The translations under genes were made by a program, and so were the position numbers. A DNA stretch of 64,000 bases from Lophium mytilinum. Taxonomy: Eukaryota > Ascomycota > Dothideomycetes > Mytilinidiales > Mytilinidiaceae. The notes beneath the pieces were generated by a model, which did not search any database, had not been told where the DNA came from, and worked only from the letters and a program-made list of their open reading frames with translations. The first letter of the stretch is position 1. Every line of letters starts with the position of its first letter. Shown one piece after another: positions 22,080-34,869 of the stretch. The stretch spans positions 2,696,215 through 2,760,214 of the forward strand of contig MU004181.1 in assembly GCA_010093605.1 (NCBI GenBank). The letters run 5' to 3'.

Positions 22080-24299
22080 GGCATGAGAACACTGAGTGTG
22101 AGTCTTCTTGCTTCTGTCTAGTAGAATGAGGGATCTTGGACGAGGTCACTTGTAATGGGTGTATGTGGGTTGAGCTTGGAGGCAGCGATAGTATCTTGAG
22201 TCGTGATTTGCTGACTCAGTGAAGGCACTGACTCAATGCTTGCTCGGTCACGTGCGCGGGTACGTCTCTGATCTGAACATAGTATAATTCGAAGTCGCTC
22301 CGATGAAACCCCAAGTCCTAGAGCTAGTGTACGGCTATGGGGTACTTCTGACTTTATCTTAAGATCTGATAAATGATCCCGTCTCGTTCTACGAGTGCCT
22401 CTATTCATGCAAAGGTAGAGTATCGTATCTGACGTACTATGTAGTGAGTACAACTTTCACTGCAATATACGTGGTGCACTCTAAGGCACGACTGATCTCA
22501 CCAACGTCTAGTTCCGCCTTTGAAGTGAGCGTACGGTACGAGGTCTGGAAGCAGGCAACGACTCAGCGAACCTGAGCTTGTAGCTGTTCACTACGAGTCC
22601 TGAGCATGCGTTGGCAAGCCTCAGCAAGCCTAGACCAGCACGTGCACGCTAGGCGAGCCGGACCTTACGCCGACGTCGACCTACAGCACTCTTCTCGCAT
22701 CCAGTGCGTACCACAGTACAAGAGTAGATTATGATAATGATGAGAGAGATCCCATTGGCCAGCATGTCCTCTGCGGGATTATAAAGCTTTTTGTTACGCA
22801 TGACTTACGACATGGTAAGGGCCGTACCTTCAACCTCGCGAGGGCTCTCTGCTCTGTTTCTCTTCTTCAGCTTCGATTCTAGTTGTTACTAATACAATTT
22901 GTTGTTGTGTTACATCGGTCCTTTATATATATTCCAAGCTTGTTCTCTCATGCTTGGGGTTGTGTCAATTCTTCCCCAGAACACGATCGCCAGAGTTGGG
23001 CGTTTTCTTTGAACCCAATCACCTAAACCTGGCAGCCTAGCTGTATACAGTTACGCGGCACCCGAGCAATTGTCATGTCGGACCATTCTTAGTCGGTACC
23101 TGACCCGATGCAGCCAGTCGATAGTTGTATGGCCTGACTGCGCAATGAGCAGGAGACACTAGTACTAGGTGCAAACGCCCCCGCAACTGGCCGCTCCACT
23201 GCTATGTACGACCCCATTGACTCCACTCAGTACAAACGACGAGGAATCCCGTCATTGCGAGCGTTCCAGGTAGCAGCCAAACCTGCTCCAGTATTGCACC
23301 AACTCCCTCGAAGTTTGGCACCGGCGGATCGACCTCCCCGCTCTCTCAAGAACTGACTCAAAATTCTACGACTATGCAAGGCACATCACAAGGCCAGTCT
23401 CAGACCCAAAATGCCCAAACCGGCGCTGCCGAAGGCATCGCTGAAGGCGCCGCCCGGAGCCAGTCTAGAATAGGGTTGTCTTGACGAAAAGAAGCCCTAG
23501 TTCCGCCTACTACGTCTGTGGCTTTAGATCTGCGCAAAGATCTTATAACGCCTTCAGGCCCAAAAGGGTATAGACATTAGATCGGGGTTTAGCAAATCTG
23601 GTAAACAACTAGATCGAGTTTGAGCAAATACGGTAAGCAACCAAATCGCGTTTCTTCAGCTCCACATCGGTACACATCGACGGCCACGTTCCACTCGCTA
23701 CGGTGGAAATGGGGGAAGGAGCTGCAGATCATTAGTCGGGCTTGAGCAGATCCAGTGAACAACTAGATCAAGTCTCTTCAGCTCCACATCAGTATACATC
23801 GACAGCCTCGTTCCACTCGCTACAGTGGAAATGGGGGGAAGAGCTTCAGGCCACTAGTCGATCTTAAGCAGATCCAGTAAACAACTAGATCAAGTCTCTT
23901 CAGCTCAACATCAGTACACAGCGACAGCCACGTTTCCCTCGCTACGGTGAAAATGGGAAAAGGGCTGCAAGCCACTAGCATATTTCACCAGACTATATCT
24001 GTTTGTGAAGCTCTGGACTGGGCTGGGCTGGTCGCAGTGGCCTTGAGGGCGATCCCCTCGCTTGGTTCTGAATGCAGGTTGGCGGCGGACTGGAAAGTGT
24101 GGAGGTCTGCGCAGGAATCGCGTCAAACTCTCAAACTAGCTCTCATAGCTCGAGCTTGAAGGCAGTACCTCGGGGAAGCTTCACTCTGCATGGGCTAAAA
24201 GCTATAAGTAAGGCAGCTCTTTGTCTTGCTTCTTCACTGAAAACATCAACTCCCCTCTCTCTACGTTGTTGTCTCGATTCTGCGGTCGAGTGCGAACAA
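22080..24299. other. 2.2 kb gene-free stretch
   Basis: It includes the F-box gene upstream region, unremarkable DNA from 22.2 to 23.5 kb, and a 122 bp tandem repeat array (listed separately). Frames are short and domain-free. The last ~320 bp before 24300 should be the permease promoter. A weak LTR-like appearance near 22.74-22.91 kb could not be confirmed. Confidence 0.55.
23580..23979. repeat. Tandem array of a 122 bp unit, three copies plus a fragment
   Basis: Copies start at 23622, 23744 and 23866, exactly 122 bp apart, and a partial copy precedes them (from ~23580). Shared landmarks are AACTAGATCAAGTCTCTTCA, CGTTCCACTCGCTAC and GTGGAAATGGGGG. Copies differ by scattered transitions, and copies 2 and 3 are the most alike. 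No open frame runs through the array. It ends about 320 bp before the start codon of the next gene. Confidence 0.92.
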
Positions 24300-25650
24300 A
24301 TGCATTTCAATCTTGCTGGACAGCTCATTGGAGCTTTACTACTACAAACAGCATCAGCGCTGCCAGTTTGGGCACGTTTCGGCTCAAGATCATTGAGTGC
24401 GAGGGACGGCAGCTACTCAGAAATACTGAAACCAAAGGTGTTCATAGTCAGCTTGGTAAGTAATCCATCGCCCCGGGCAAAGTGAATGGCGTTTGCAAAT
24501 CGACATAGAAGCTGACGGTACATTAGTTCACGCCCGAAGCTGCAGCTTGGTGGCATATTCCTGACTTTAACATCCTTGCACAAAATATCAGTATCCCTGG
24601 CCTGTCCCCCAGGTTCCCCGAAGCGCATTGTACCGCAAACGGCGAAATTTGTCAGGTAGTAACGGGCGAAGGAGGTAAGACCACTCCATAACCTGACAAC
24701 TACAAGTTTGCAATGTATACTGAGCTTGACCAGAAATCAACGCTGCTGCCACCATCCAAGCTCTGGTACATTACACTGGCTTTAATCTTGCTGAGACGTA
24801 CTTCTTGTCGGCTGGAATCGCAGGCGTTAATCCTAATGTCGCGACTATTGGTTCAGTAACATACGCGAGATTCGCTATTCAGGTGGCTCAGCAGTATGAA
24901 TTCGATATCCGAGACATCGGCGAGAACTTTACAACTGGCTATATTCCTTATGGAACAAAGAAACCCGCTCCCGCTGAATACCCGCAGAACTTCTACGGGA
25001 CGGAAGTCTTCGAGCTTAATGTTGCACTCAGGGATAGAGTAAGTAGATTCACCTCTCGCACCCTAGTCTGCGATCTTCGCTAACCTTCTCAGGCCGTTAA
25101 GCTTTCATCGAAAGCCCACCTCAACGATTCGGATATTGCGATTGCGTATCGCGCCAAATACACACAAAAGGCGGCAAAATCAGCACCGTTTGTCATCGGT
25201 TGCGACGTCGCGACCAGCGACAACTTCTACTCGGGCAACATCCTCGCCAACGCTGCTAACAACTTCACGCTATTGATGACCAATGGCACGGGTGTATACT
25301 GTTCCACCGCACAGGAAGACAATGCCTCCCTGGAGTCATTTATGAGAGCAGCGAAGACCAAGAAGGTCGACTACAGCCGTATCATGGTCATGCGAACAGC
25401 CGCGAACTTCGACAGACCACACCCGGGCGAGTCTGCCTATCAACATCTGTTCTACGCCAACTCTGGAGGGTTCCTTCCTAGCGTTGCCAACATCTATCTT
25501 GCTGGAATCGAAGTTGTAAACGACATTATCAAAAACTGGGACAGTGTGTATGCCAAGGGCATCCACCCAACCAACTACGTCGGCGATATATTTGGCACCT
25601 TGGGAGGAAAGCCTGACTTTGGACCTTATCCATTCTTTGGAGAGGCTTAG
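24300..25650 (+). CDS. Purine nucleoside permease (NUP) family protein, 4 exons
   Basis: Exons 24300-24455, 24527-24674, 24734-25038 and 25093-25650 join to 1167 nt (388 aa). A hydrophobic leader (MHFNLAGQLIGALLLQTASA) looks like a signal peptide. Conserved NUP blocks follow: PKVFIVSL-FTPEAAAWW, CQVVTGEG-EINAAATI, FNLAETYFLSAGIAGVNP, FVIGCDVATSDNFYSG, RIMVMRTAANFDRP and GIEVVNDIIKNWDSVY. The family is named for the Candida albicans nucleoside permease, but the fold is related to nucleoside phosphorylases and the protein lacks multiple membrane spans. Secreted or periplasmic nucleoside binding or cleavage is therefore also possible. Splice phases agree throughout. The family call is secure; transport versus enzymatic activity is not. 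Confidence 0.9.
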
Positions 25651-26131
25651 ACGTTGAGAATCGGCGGTTGGGCGTAACCACCTCGAGCTAATGAATACGA
25701 ATAATAATGATCATATCTGATTATTTCCTTCAGTATTCAAGCCTGATGATGCATGTGATAAGTTGATGACTATCACTTTGCCGTACTCCTCCACCTTTTA
25801 ATAACCTCTAGAACACGCCTTTGCATATGCTTAACTACAAAATCTAGCATAGATATTTCCATCTGTACTGTGGTTAGATTGTCTAATAAAGCTTAGTGAG
25901 AAAGGCATGTTAAAGGCATGCATCCTAAGCTGCAGCAGTGCAATCGGAGAAGAGGGCGAGCTGAAGTTGAGCCCAGCGTAAAATTCGCTTATCAAATAAT
26001 AGACACAGCGCTAGAATAACTTGACCGGGAAGTGGTAGGAGATAAATTGGTGGGAGGTATACCCTCTAATAAATATTACTCTTGCAAATGGTACCCCATG
26101 TCAAGTATGGTTTCACTATTACCAAGAGCAT
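25651..26131. other. Intergenic between convergent permease and SDR genes
   Basis: 481 bp of AT-rich 3' flanking DNA; no gene or repeat recognised. Confidence 0.5.
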
Positions 26132-27194
26132 TCAAATGTTCGACGAGATGCCCGGTTGGATCTTTTCCAGCTGCTCGAGAAGCTCGTTGAAAAAATTCTT
26201 CTGTACTTGTTGGCCCCATTCTCCAGTAACGTGGCGCGCAGGTCTTTAGAGGAAGTCAGGAAAATGTAACGTAGCAAAAAGGGCATAAGGAAACTCACAT
26301 CTCGACACGACAGTTTGATAGATACTGGCCATTGGTCTCTGGACCTGCCAACAAGCCATGGACCAGAACACGACTGCCTTCTTCAGTGGAGCGGGCTAAG
26401 AGCTTCTCCGCAATTCTGAAGCCGCGGCTTCCTTGAGCTTCGCGTGCAAGGTTCGACTTGCAGAAGCTTGGGTTCGGCGTGTTGATGATACATGATCCCT
26501 TTCCGGAGGAGGTGGACCTCTCGGCAAGCTCACGCACTGCGTAAATGACCAGTAACTTGCTCAGAGGGTATCGACCAGCCATATTGGCTTTCTCAGAATC
26601 GTTTAGCCGGCTGATAATGCTTCGGTCGCTAGGTTCGAGCTCTGCTAGTGGGGCCATATAATGCAGGGCGCTGTTAGGGATCACAAAGCGGCAGACGTGT
26701 CCTGTCTGCTTCCCGGATTCGCGCATCTTCGGTAAGAGAAGCAGATACAACAAGAAGGTACTGATGACGTTGACATTCAGAGTCTTTTCGTTGTTTTCAC
26801 TCAGACCAAAATGGTCGGTCATGATTCCAGCGTTGGCTAACACGCCGTCCAGGCGTGGGAGCTGAGAGGCACGAGCTGCGAAAGTCTTGATGGAATCCCA
26901 GCTGTCCATGTCGATGGGCCAAACTTCAATAGACGAGTCTGGCTGACCGGTCAATTTGAGGATCGTTTTCCGTGCTTCGTCGCCTTTAGGTATGGTTCGC
27001 ACTGCCATAATCAACTTTCCCACCCCCAATCGTGATAGGTGTATGCTGGCTTCGAATCCGAGGCCAGTGTTGGCGCCAGTCACAATAACCGTGTGATTCG
27101 ACAGCTCTGAAGTTTGGGCAGGGACGGGGAGCTTGGTGAAAAGATTTGAAACAAGAACTGAGCGGACGCCGTGGAGGGCTGAGAGGGCAGACAT
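26132..27194 (-). CDS. Short-chain dehydrogenase/reductase (retinol-dehydrogenase-like), 2 exons
   Basis: Exons 27194-26299 and 26243-26132 join to 1008 nt (335 aa). The NAD(P)-binding motif TGANTGLGFEA is near residue 39, followed by the structural NAG motif (VLANAGIM). The expected active-site region is altered: the serine block reads RFVIPNSALHY, and YPLSK supplies the YxxxK pair. The second exon (WGQQVQKNFFNELLEQLEKI-) is the usual C-terminal helix of this subfamily; it is missed if the gene is ended at the in-frame TGA inside the intron. SDRs of this group oxidise or reduce small lipophilic alcohols, ketones or polyketide intermediates. The gene shares a 364 bp divergent promoter with the Zn2Cys6 factor at 27559, so joint regulation is plausible. 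The substrate is unknown. Confidence 0.88.
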
Positions 27195-27558
27195 GGCAGC
27201 GTGTAGATTTCTTGGAGTGAATTGGTATTGAGTTGAGAGAAGTTGGAGGAGAAATATGTTGAATTCTAGGGAACTATTTTATATTTACCTTGCCTCGCAA
27301 AGGGGCCGCAGTGAGCATCTCCATTTAAGCGGCTTTAATATGTCCTTTGGTAAGGCGCACATGGTGTATCATGAACACGGACCTGACCACGAGATTCAGG
27401 GAGAGACTAGAGGGCGCTGATTGGGTCGGGGATAGCACGCTAGGTCTTGCTCGCCAGCGGGGTTAATACCTCCGCGCCTTCCCCACGTGACATCCTACTC
27501 ACCACTCATCACCAGCGCGCATAACATCTCCTGCCCACGGCGTATTGTCTACGCTTCT
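27195..27558. promoter_or_regulatory. Divergent promoter of the SDR and the Zn2Cys6 regulator
   Basis: 364 bp separate the two start codons. GC-rich sites are present, including CGGGGATAGCACG near 27428, which is not a symmetric CGG-N-CCG site. I cannot name a specific operator. Confidence 0.5.
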
Positions 27559-29913
27559 ATGGCTACCATGAATGCCGGCCCTAGGCAGTCGGAAAAACGA
27601 AATCGGCCACCTGTTTCCTGTGAGCCTTGCCGGACTCGAAAGTATGCTACATTCTCATGCCCCCTAATACCATGGCGAAGACGTGCTCACATACATATCG
27701 GTAGGTTGAAGTGTAATCGCCGGTTACCATGTGATACTTGCATGCGGCGGAACAGGTCTTCACTTTGTAACTACGCGACCAATGCCAATCGAAACAAACC
27801 TGAGCCCTCCAAAGGCCGCGATCTAAAAGACAGACTGAATACCCTTGAGAATTTGGTGTCTTCCTTTCTGTCGGCCGATGCCGTTATCCAGCCTGGGCTA
27901 CTTAACGAAAGCGAGCTCGCCATAGAAGACAGTGGCTTTGTTGCACCATCAGCCGAACGGTACGATAGGTCCACAGAGCAGAGTTCAAACTTGAGCAGCT
28001 CAAGTGGAGGAGAAGACACGCTAACCCCAGAGACACCTCATATACAGCAGACTGGGAATGGTCAAGTCAACTATATCGATCCCAGCCATTGGCTATCTAT
28101 TTTGGACGACATTAAAGAGGTCCGAGAGCATTTATCCATATCCAATCAGCCTATATCACGGAATGAGACAGATTTTGATATTGATCTCGCGGTCTCGGAC
28201 GCTAGTTTTCTATTCAATTTAGACCCAAATCCGAGCTTTGACGAGATTTTAAGATCATTGCCATCTCAACCCATATGCGATATGCTGCTCTCTTGGTATT
28301 TCAATTCCCGGTTCATGGTTTTGGGTAAGGAACTCATCCAACATCAGCTAAGATAGGCCACTAAATCAGACCCCTACCAAGGTATCATACATCCAGCCAA
28401 ATTTCAAAGTGAAGTAAATCTCCCACTCATAGTATCCAAGCAGTGATGACTGACAGAGGATCTATAGTACGCAACATTTTGGGAGTCACCGTTGACAGCA
28501 CCACCGCTCTGGGTGGCCCTTCTGTTTTCTGTTCTAAGCGTCACAGCAAGCCTACGCCGGGTATCGAACATAACAGAGCCCGATGGTTCGATACCTCCTA
28601 TAAATATATTGCAACAGAGAACGGTGCAATGTCTCGTTCTCGGGCGATATTCTACTGCTAACGCACACGCACTCGAGGCATTTCTACTCCATCTCCAGAG
28701 CTGTTTCTTCAGCAACGACAGTCTCTCAGTCGATCCATGGTTTGAGATGGGCACTATTATCCGACTAGCATTTCGCATGGGCTATCACCGTGATCCAAGC
28801 AGCCTGGCCGGTATCACTACGTTCGACAGCGAAATGCGGCGTCGAGTCTGGCTCAACATATTCCAATTGGACGCACTGATATCCTTCCAAATGGGATTCC
28901 CGAGTATGATACCAACCGAATTTTGCGACACTGAGGTCCCCCGAAATCTGGAGTATTCAGACCTCTTTGTTGACATGACAGCACTGCCGCCGTCGAGGCC
29001 CCTCTCCGAGCACACCCCTGTTCGTTACATTACTGTCAAAGCAGGCGTGATGGGAGTCTTCAAAAAGATCTCGGCGCATACACAGTCACTCTCGGTGCCG
29101 GCCTACGACAAAACAATAGGGCTAGACACTGAAATGAACAAGTTATACAATACAGTCCCGGAGCCTTTGAAGCGGCGAGATGTCAATCGCTCCTTTATAG
29201 ACCACTCCTGTCTAATATGGGAACGTTGTACAATAGAGGTCCTCTACCTTAAAGGGCTTATCGTCCTACATCGACGATACATCAGTTACGAGTTGCAAAA
29301 CCCTAAACATGAATCCTCACGGCGTGCTTGCGTTGAAGCAGCCCTGGATATCCTTTATCGCCAAGCGGATCTACACAAAGCCTGTGAGCCTGGTGGCCGG
29401 CTGTACGAGGACCGCTGGATGTTCTTCTCACTGCCCGTGCATGATTTTCTCTTGGCCGCTATGGTGGTCTGCCTGGATCTCTCCGTCCGCATGCGATTCC
29501 GAAGGGGAGCCTCTAGAGAAGGAAGGGATTATCAGCAACTTGCTAGCAGACAGTATCAAGCTCTCCAGACATCCCAACGAATATGGGCCATCAACAGCGC
29601 AGCTTCTCCTGAGGCACACATTGCAGCACTCGCCCTTGATCTGATGATAAAAAAGGTGGCTGCAAATGACGCTGGTATTCTCTTCGTGGACGATGTTCCT
29701 TCTGGGGATGTGGATCCGGATCCAATTGTCGATTCGGACTTGCCATACGCGGATAGCATGTCACAGATGATCGACGGATCGGAGAGCATTGACTGGGTGA
29801 GTTTACAAGAACCAACTGGAGTATGGCAACTAGCCTTCTGATTAAATTAACAGGGCCTATTGGACCGGTATCTCCAAAACATAGATACTTCGGAAGATGC
29901 CGCGATTCAGTGA
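27559..29913 (+). CDS. Zn2Cys6 fungal transcription factor, 5 exons
   Basis: Exons 27559-27641, 27705-28324, 28382-28413, 28468-29796 and 29854-29913 join to 2124 nt (707 aa). The binuclear zinc cluster is C21-x2-C24-x6-C31-x5-C37-x2-C40-x8-C49, and the first intron lies inside it. That intron is 63 bp without a stop, so retention would keep the frame but break the cysteine spacing. A short linker with leucine-rich heptads (LKDRLNTLENLVSSFL) follows. The fungal_trans middle homology region runs from about residue 200 to 560, with HPAKFQSE-YATFW joining exons 3 and 4 and GMGYHRDPSS-like FRMGYHRDPSS at its core. Exon 3 is only 32 nt. Such proteins bind CGG half-sites. The divergently placed SDR is the obvious candidate target, an inference from position only. 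Confidence 0.92.
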
Positions 29914-31091
29914 ATTCTGAGATAGACTATCCATAAGGCACCAGGACGAACCTCTGTCTGTTTGGTGTTAACCACTGCCTGAAGCCCTTCATGCGTTACT
30001 ATGAATCCAGATTCGATTGAAAAGTCAAGACAATGCAGACTACAGCGGCCCCCAAACGCCTCTGCGTACTGAGCGATGCCACGTAAACTTCCACGATATC
30101 TTTGTAGATACGAAAGAAGCCTCTTCCAGTACGCAGTCGCAGGTGATGATGCCAGACCTGACGGCAACAGACCCAAACGCAAACCCTTATCTCGCACAGA
30201 CAGCGGGAAAACTCTTCTTCAACCACCCGCACCAGGCGAGTAAATCAATGAAAAGCCATAAAAGGCAGGTAGCGGACCAGCAAAAATTACGCCAGTGAAG
30301 CCCCCGAGGGAGATTCATGACAGCCGTCGCCGCGTTGTGCAATGCAGGACAGTCTGCCAGGTGGAACCGGATTCATGAGCTCGGCCACCCCGACAGGGTA
30401 AGTATAATTCTCAGGAAGGTGCGGAGTGGGAGGGGGCTTATATAGGTGGATGCAATGAATCTAAGGCGCTAGTGACTGGTGTATGGAATGCCGTGGAAAG
30501 TGGTGGATTCGTGCTACCGGTAGTGAGGAGTGGTGCCTGGAGCCTGGAGCCTGGAGCCTGGAGCCTATAGAGCCGTGGAAAAGAATGATAGTCTGTTTTT
30601 CACCGTTTCATCCGGGGGGGCAGGCAGCGGCTTACCACCCATCTTTATTCAGACTTGGTACCAAATGCAAAGAATGTTGACAGACTTACGTCGTAGTGGT
30701 GTATTTCGAAAAGTCAGCTGGTTCCAGGAAACGGATGCAAATGATATAGCTGTCACTGAACCAGAAACCACAATGCCTTGTGAAGCCTTCATTAAAAAGT
30801 ATATTTCCTGACCGCGGCATCTTCATCCTATACCGCAGGCTTATAACGCTCAAAGAGGCTCATGTCAAGAAACCCTCACCCTTCTTTTGGTCACCCCAAT
30901 GAAGAGAGAGAACGAAAAGAAATCACCCAAAACACCTTTCCGTTAGCCGATCCCTAATCCCAACAGCCCAGATGAATCAGAAAGTAAAGAAAAAACACCT
31001 CGGCACCACGGCTACTTGGTTCATTCGGTTGAAAGGAGTAAACGCTCTTCACGTCCCCAAATCAGCTTCATCGCTCAGTGCTTACACACAC
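29914..31091. other. 1.2 kb intergenic between convergent genes
   Basis: No supported gene. It holds a 7-bp microrepeat at 30535-30566 and otherwise undistinguished DNA; both neighbours end here. Confidence 0.5.
30535..30566. repeat. GCCTGGA microrepeat, ~4.6 copies
   Basis: Perfect head-to-tail copies of the 7-mer GCCTGGA, the last one incomplete, in non-coding DNA. Confidence 0.85.
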
Positions 31092-34000
31092 TCAAGCCTT
31101 GCCTCGCCGAGCAAGGAAGTACGTGATCAAGTTCAAATGCTGCTCGCGGGCGCCAGCGACCGCCTTCCAGAACAGGTCCTTTTCACCTCCGATGCGCTCA
31201 TGCAGAGAGATGCAGAACTCCAAGTCCGCCTTGCGCACGTCTGGGTCGGTGTCATCGAGAAATCGAACCGCCAGCTTACCGAGTCGCTGGGTTTGCACGT
31301 TCGTGATCGCAACGTTCTTTGCTTGTGCAACTTGGAGGAGTTGCGCGAGCACGCTGAGACCCATTGTGGTAGTGCGGTTTGGAACTGGGGCGCCCTTCTT
31401 GGGCGGAGTGGGAGATGAGGCAGCGGAGGAAGCTGGAGACGGCGTGTCGCGTGCGAAAGAAGGGGAAGTGGACTCGATCAGATCCAGCACAGCATTCAAG
31501 CTGTCACTAGTCTGTCCATATCGGACAATCTCATTGGCCGTGTGCTCCAGGTCGGAGGCGATGTGAGACGCCGAATCGTAGTGTGATCGTGTCTGGAGAA
31601 TGGCACAAAGAGTGCGGGAATAGTAGACTGCGGTCTCCTTGCGATACAAGGCAAGCATTGCCCGGATCGTCGCCAGCACCTGTACTTTCAGGTTGGGTGC
31701 CTTGCCTGGCGGGGCCTTCAGAGTATCGTTAGGCGCCTCGAGATAGTCCAACAGAGCCAAGAGCAGATCCCCAAATTTCTCGCCATCCGAGCCCCAGATA
31801 TCCTGATCGTTCTTTACTAGGTCTTGAAGTCGGCGGAATCCATGCGCATCGAGAGTCTTTGCCCGAATTCGTTCGATGCCACTGGCCAGCAGCCTGCGAT
31901 TCTTGAGAACGTCGGCGCGCTCTTGGGTGACCTGTGAGTCGTTGCTATTCGTGAGCATGACACTGCTAGTGCTTGTAGTTTTGTGATGTCTTCGTGACGG
32001 CTCATCGTCTCTAGCAGCTCCGTCTCCCATCATTGTCGCGCTCTCAACACTATCGCTGCTTAACCGGCGTTCGATTTTCTTCTCATTGAGAGGGAGCTCC
32101 TCCAATACGGGCTTGTCAGGGTCTGTAGATGTTGCACCGGGCTCGTCGCCGACAAATGGGTCTTCATACACCTGAACCTCGTCTGCCTGCGCATCACCGG
32201 CCTGTCCATATGTACGATCTGGCGAACGGACACGGGGACTGCCTGACAGCCCAAGGGCAGGTGTCGTGTCCAAGCCCCCTACAATCCGAGGACTTCCAAA
32301 ACCTAACTTGGAAGCTGACTTCGGAGGACTGCGTTGATGTGACTGCTGACCTGAGGGCTGTGGCAAAGACATATTAGGGATGACCAAAGTGAAGCCATCT
32401 TCATCTCCGGCGTGGGGAATGCCGCTATCCACGGACATAGTCTTCTCCAACCCCGCTCGCTTTCGGAACGGTAAAGTTTGCGATTCACTACCGCCTAGGA
32501 ATTTCCCTCGCGGCATTACCATGGTCAGCTCCTCATCCTTGGATGGACTCCCTGCTGGGCTAGCTGTGCGGGCGCTGTCCCCGCTAGGCGTCCTGCGGTG
32601 ACTAGCAAGTTGCTCCAGGCGTGACTTGCTCCTGATAGGACTGATGTTCGGGCTTGGACGCTCTGGTCCGGTTCCCGTCCTGGGGCGAATCGTACTCTTT
32701 GTTGTTGCGACTGACTTCTTCGTAGCAGGGGTCTTCTCAGGAGTCATTGAAGGTGTTACATTCTTTCCTGCTCGGCGGTGATACGGATCTGCGGTTGCAG
32801 GTCGGGCTATTTCTGGTTTCCGTGGTCGACGCATTGGTGCAGCCATGAGGGCACCCGATGCTGTTGTGCTGGATGGGGCTCCTAGTCCTGACCTTGAAGC
32901 AGTGCTTCCAGACATCGCAGACGGTGGCCGGGCGGAATGTGGTGTGCTCGAAGCTGTAGAAACTTGGCGAAGATTTGAAGTCGATTTCGCTGTCTTCACA
33001 GGAGAAAAGGTTGCCTGAGCGGAGCTTGGACGCGCGGGCATCTGTTTTGCTAATCGCTCCCTCTTCTGCTCTGCAATCTTCTCTTTTAGAGTTTGTCTGG
33101 GTCCACTAGGTCCGACTGATTTCGAGAAAGAGCTTGGGGCGATCGCCGAAGCTTTGGGTGGGCCATTGGGATTGCTAGGGGCGTTTTCGAGGAGGCCTTT
33201 TTGCTTAGGATCAAGGTCTGCCATGATACTACAATCATCGTTAGTCTCATCCAAATTTCTAGTGGATAGCAACGTACGCTTCAGCCTTCTTTGGCCAAAC
33301 AGGAGCAAACGTCCAGTATGCTGCCCTCATGCCTTCTCGGACTTTTGGATTAGCATCCGCAAGGCCTTTCTTTATTATCTTATCCAGCTGATCCAGTCCA
33401 CCTGAGTGCTCTATATGTGATTTGTGTCTCCTGATCACAGTCTTGATCCAATTGGAGGAGTAAATTCGAGGTTGTACGTTCTTGTCAGAAGCTGCGAAAG
33501 CTACATGCTGTAGTAGTCTGCTGTTATATGATACATTCTGGAGAATCGCATCGACCGTAGTGTTGCCATTGTCGGCGGCAATCTTCTTCGTGGCCGCACA
33601 CATCTTGACGGCGCTTTGTAGGAGAATTTCGGTTGACGGATCCAAAGCAGGTCCAAGTGTCTTAGCTAACTCTTGAATCAACAAGCAGCCATTAGTTGAC
33701 ATAGTCGTACGTAGCGAATTTGCGACCTTCAGAATGCCGTCCAGCATCGATTTGATGTTGGTCACGAACGCAACGTGAAACTCCGACGGAGAATTCCCCT
33801 TGGTGATTCTACGGAGTTTCAGAGTGTCCTTATCACGAGGTAACCAGTTGCCTTCTGATTCTCTCCCTTCGAAATGTGGCAACATTTCTCGGAATATGTC
33901 ATCGAGTTCTCTCTGGGTATGAACGTATATTGGATCCATTGGCACGACTTCAACGGGCGGTGGGGCCTCCGATATCATGCTATCAGCAAAGCCGGCGTTT

Positions 34001-34869
34001 GTATCAGCAGATGCGGTTGATGTAGATATCGCCGACGCAACTACGTCTTCAACGGGGGCAGTGCCACCGAGGTGAGCTACGATATATGATGCGATCGACT
34101 TCCGGACGTTGAATGCGACCAGTTGCTTCTTCAGGTCGGACTTAGCATGTTCTGGCGCAGTCCTATATAGAAATTAGCAACCGAACCATTTTGAGATCTT
34201 GCGAGCAAGCTCTCGTGCAAACGAGGTTGGCATGAGACTTACTTGAAGAGTTCGACTACAGCGTTCTTGGCGGTGTCTCTTACGATGCCATCCCCATCCT
34301 CCAAATTTGCGACAATTCCAGGGACGAAGCTGCGGAACGGCAGAGCCTCGGTTTGATTCATCTAGACATGCTGTTAGCTCTAATATGGCCTGGGGGAAGG
34401 GGCTCCGAACCTTGACGACCCATTCCATCGACATCTCCTTAGCGCGAGGATTGCTCCCTTTCATGGCCGTGTCTCGCATCAGGTTCTCCACGTCGGCATG
34501 GCACAGGGGCCAGAGGTCGGCCAGGAGCTGCGACGAGGCATTGCGATGGCTCTCGCGCGGATCGCCCAGTTTATCGAGGAGTAGAGGGAGGATGCGACCG
34601 CTCTGCGTTGTGATGACTGCCGTCTGGTCCTGTAGCACCAGACGCTTGATAAGGTGGCCGAGAGTTGAGAAGCCGGTCGAGACGAGGGCGGCCGAGGTGG
34701 AGGCTGTGATAGCGAGCTTGACGCACTCGAGAATGGGTGCCTGGGCAGCTTCAGGGACGCGGAGATGCTTGATGTTGGACTTGAGGTTGTTGAAAAGGGC
34801 GAGCTTAGTGTCCACGGCGGTGGAGGGCTTCTTCAGGGCCGCGAGGAGGGTGGCCGCCTGGTCCTCCAT
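31092..34869 (-). CDS. STU1: Microtubule plus-end protein Stu1 (CLASP family), 4 exons
   Basis: Exons 34869-34411, 34361-34243, 34162-33278 and 33228-31092 join to 3600 nt (1199 aa), a normal Stu1 length. The N-terminal HEAT/TOG-like domain starts MEDQAATLLAALKKPSTAVD. A second CLASP_N domain includes YVHTQRELDDIFREMLPHFE and EGMRAAYWTFAPVWPKKAEA. The junction KKAEA-IMADLDPKQKGLLE is a recognisable Stu1 hallmark. A long Ser/Pro/Arg-rich microtubule-binding region follows (about residues 490-830), then a helical C-terminal domain. Stu1 binds kinetochores and interpolar microtubules and is needed for spindle stability. The two 49 bp introns have clear GCTAAC or ACTAAC branch points. The product call is confident from domain order and these conserved stretches. 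Confidence 0.93.

Noticed and set aside
22737-22914. LTR-like stretch (pyrimidine-rich, ending in ACA)
   Set aside because: It has the general look of a fungal LTR fragment, but no second copy, primer-binding site or retroelement coding remnant is visible in the window. At most an old fossil fragment.
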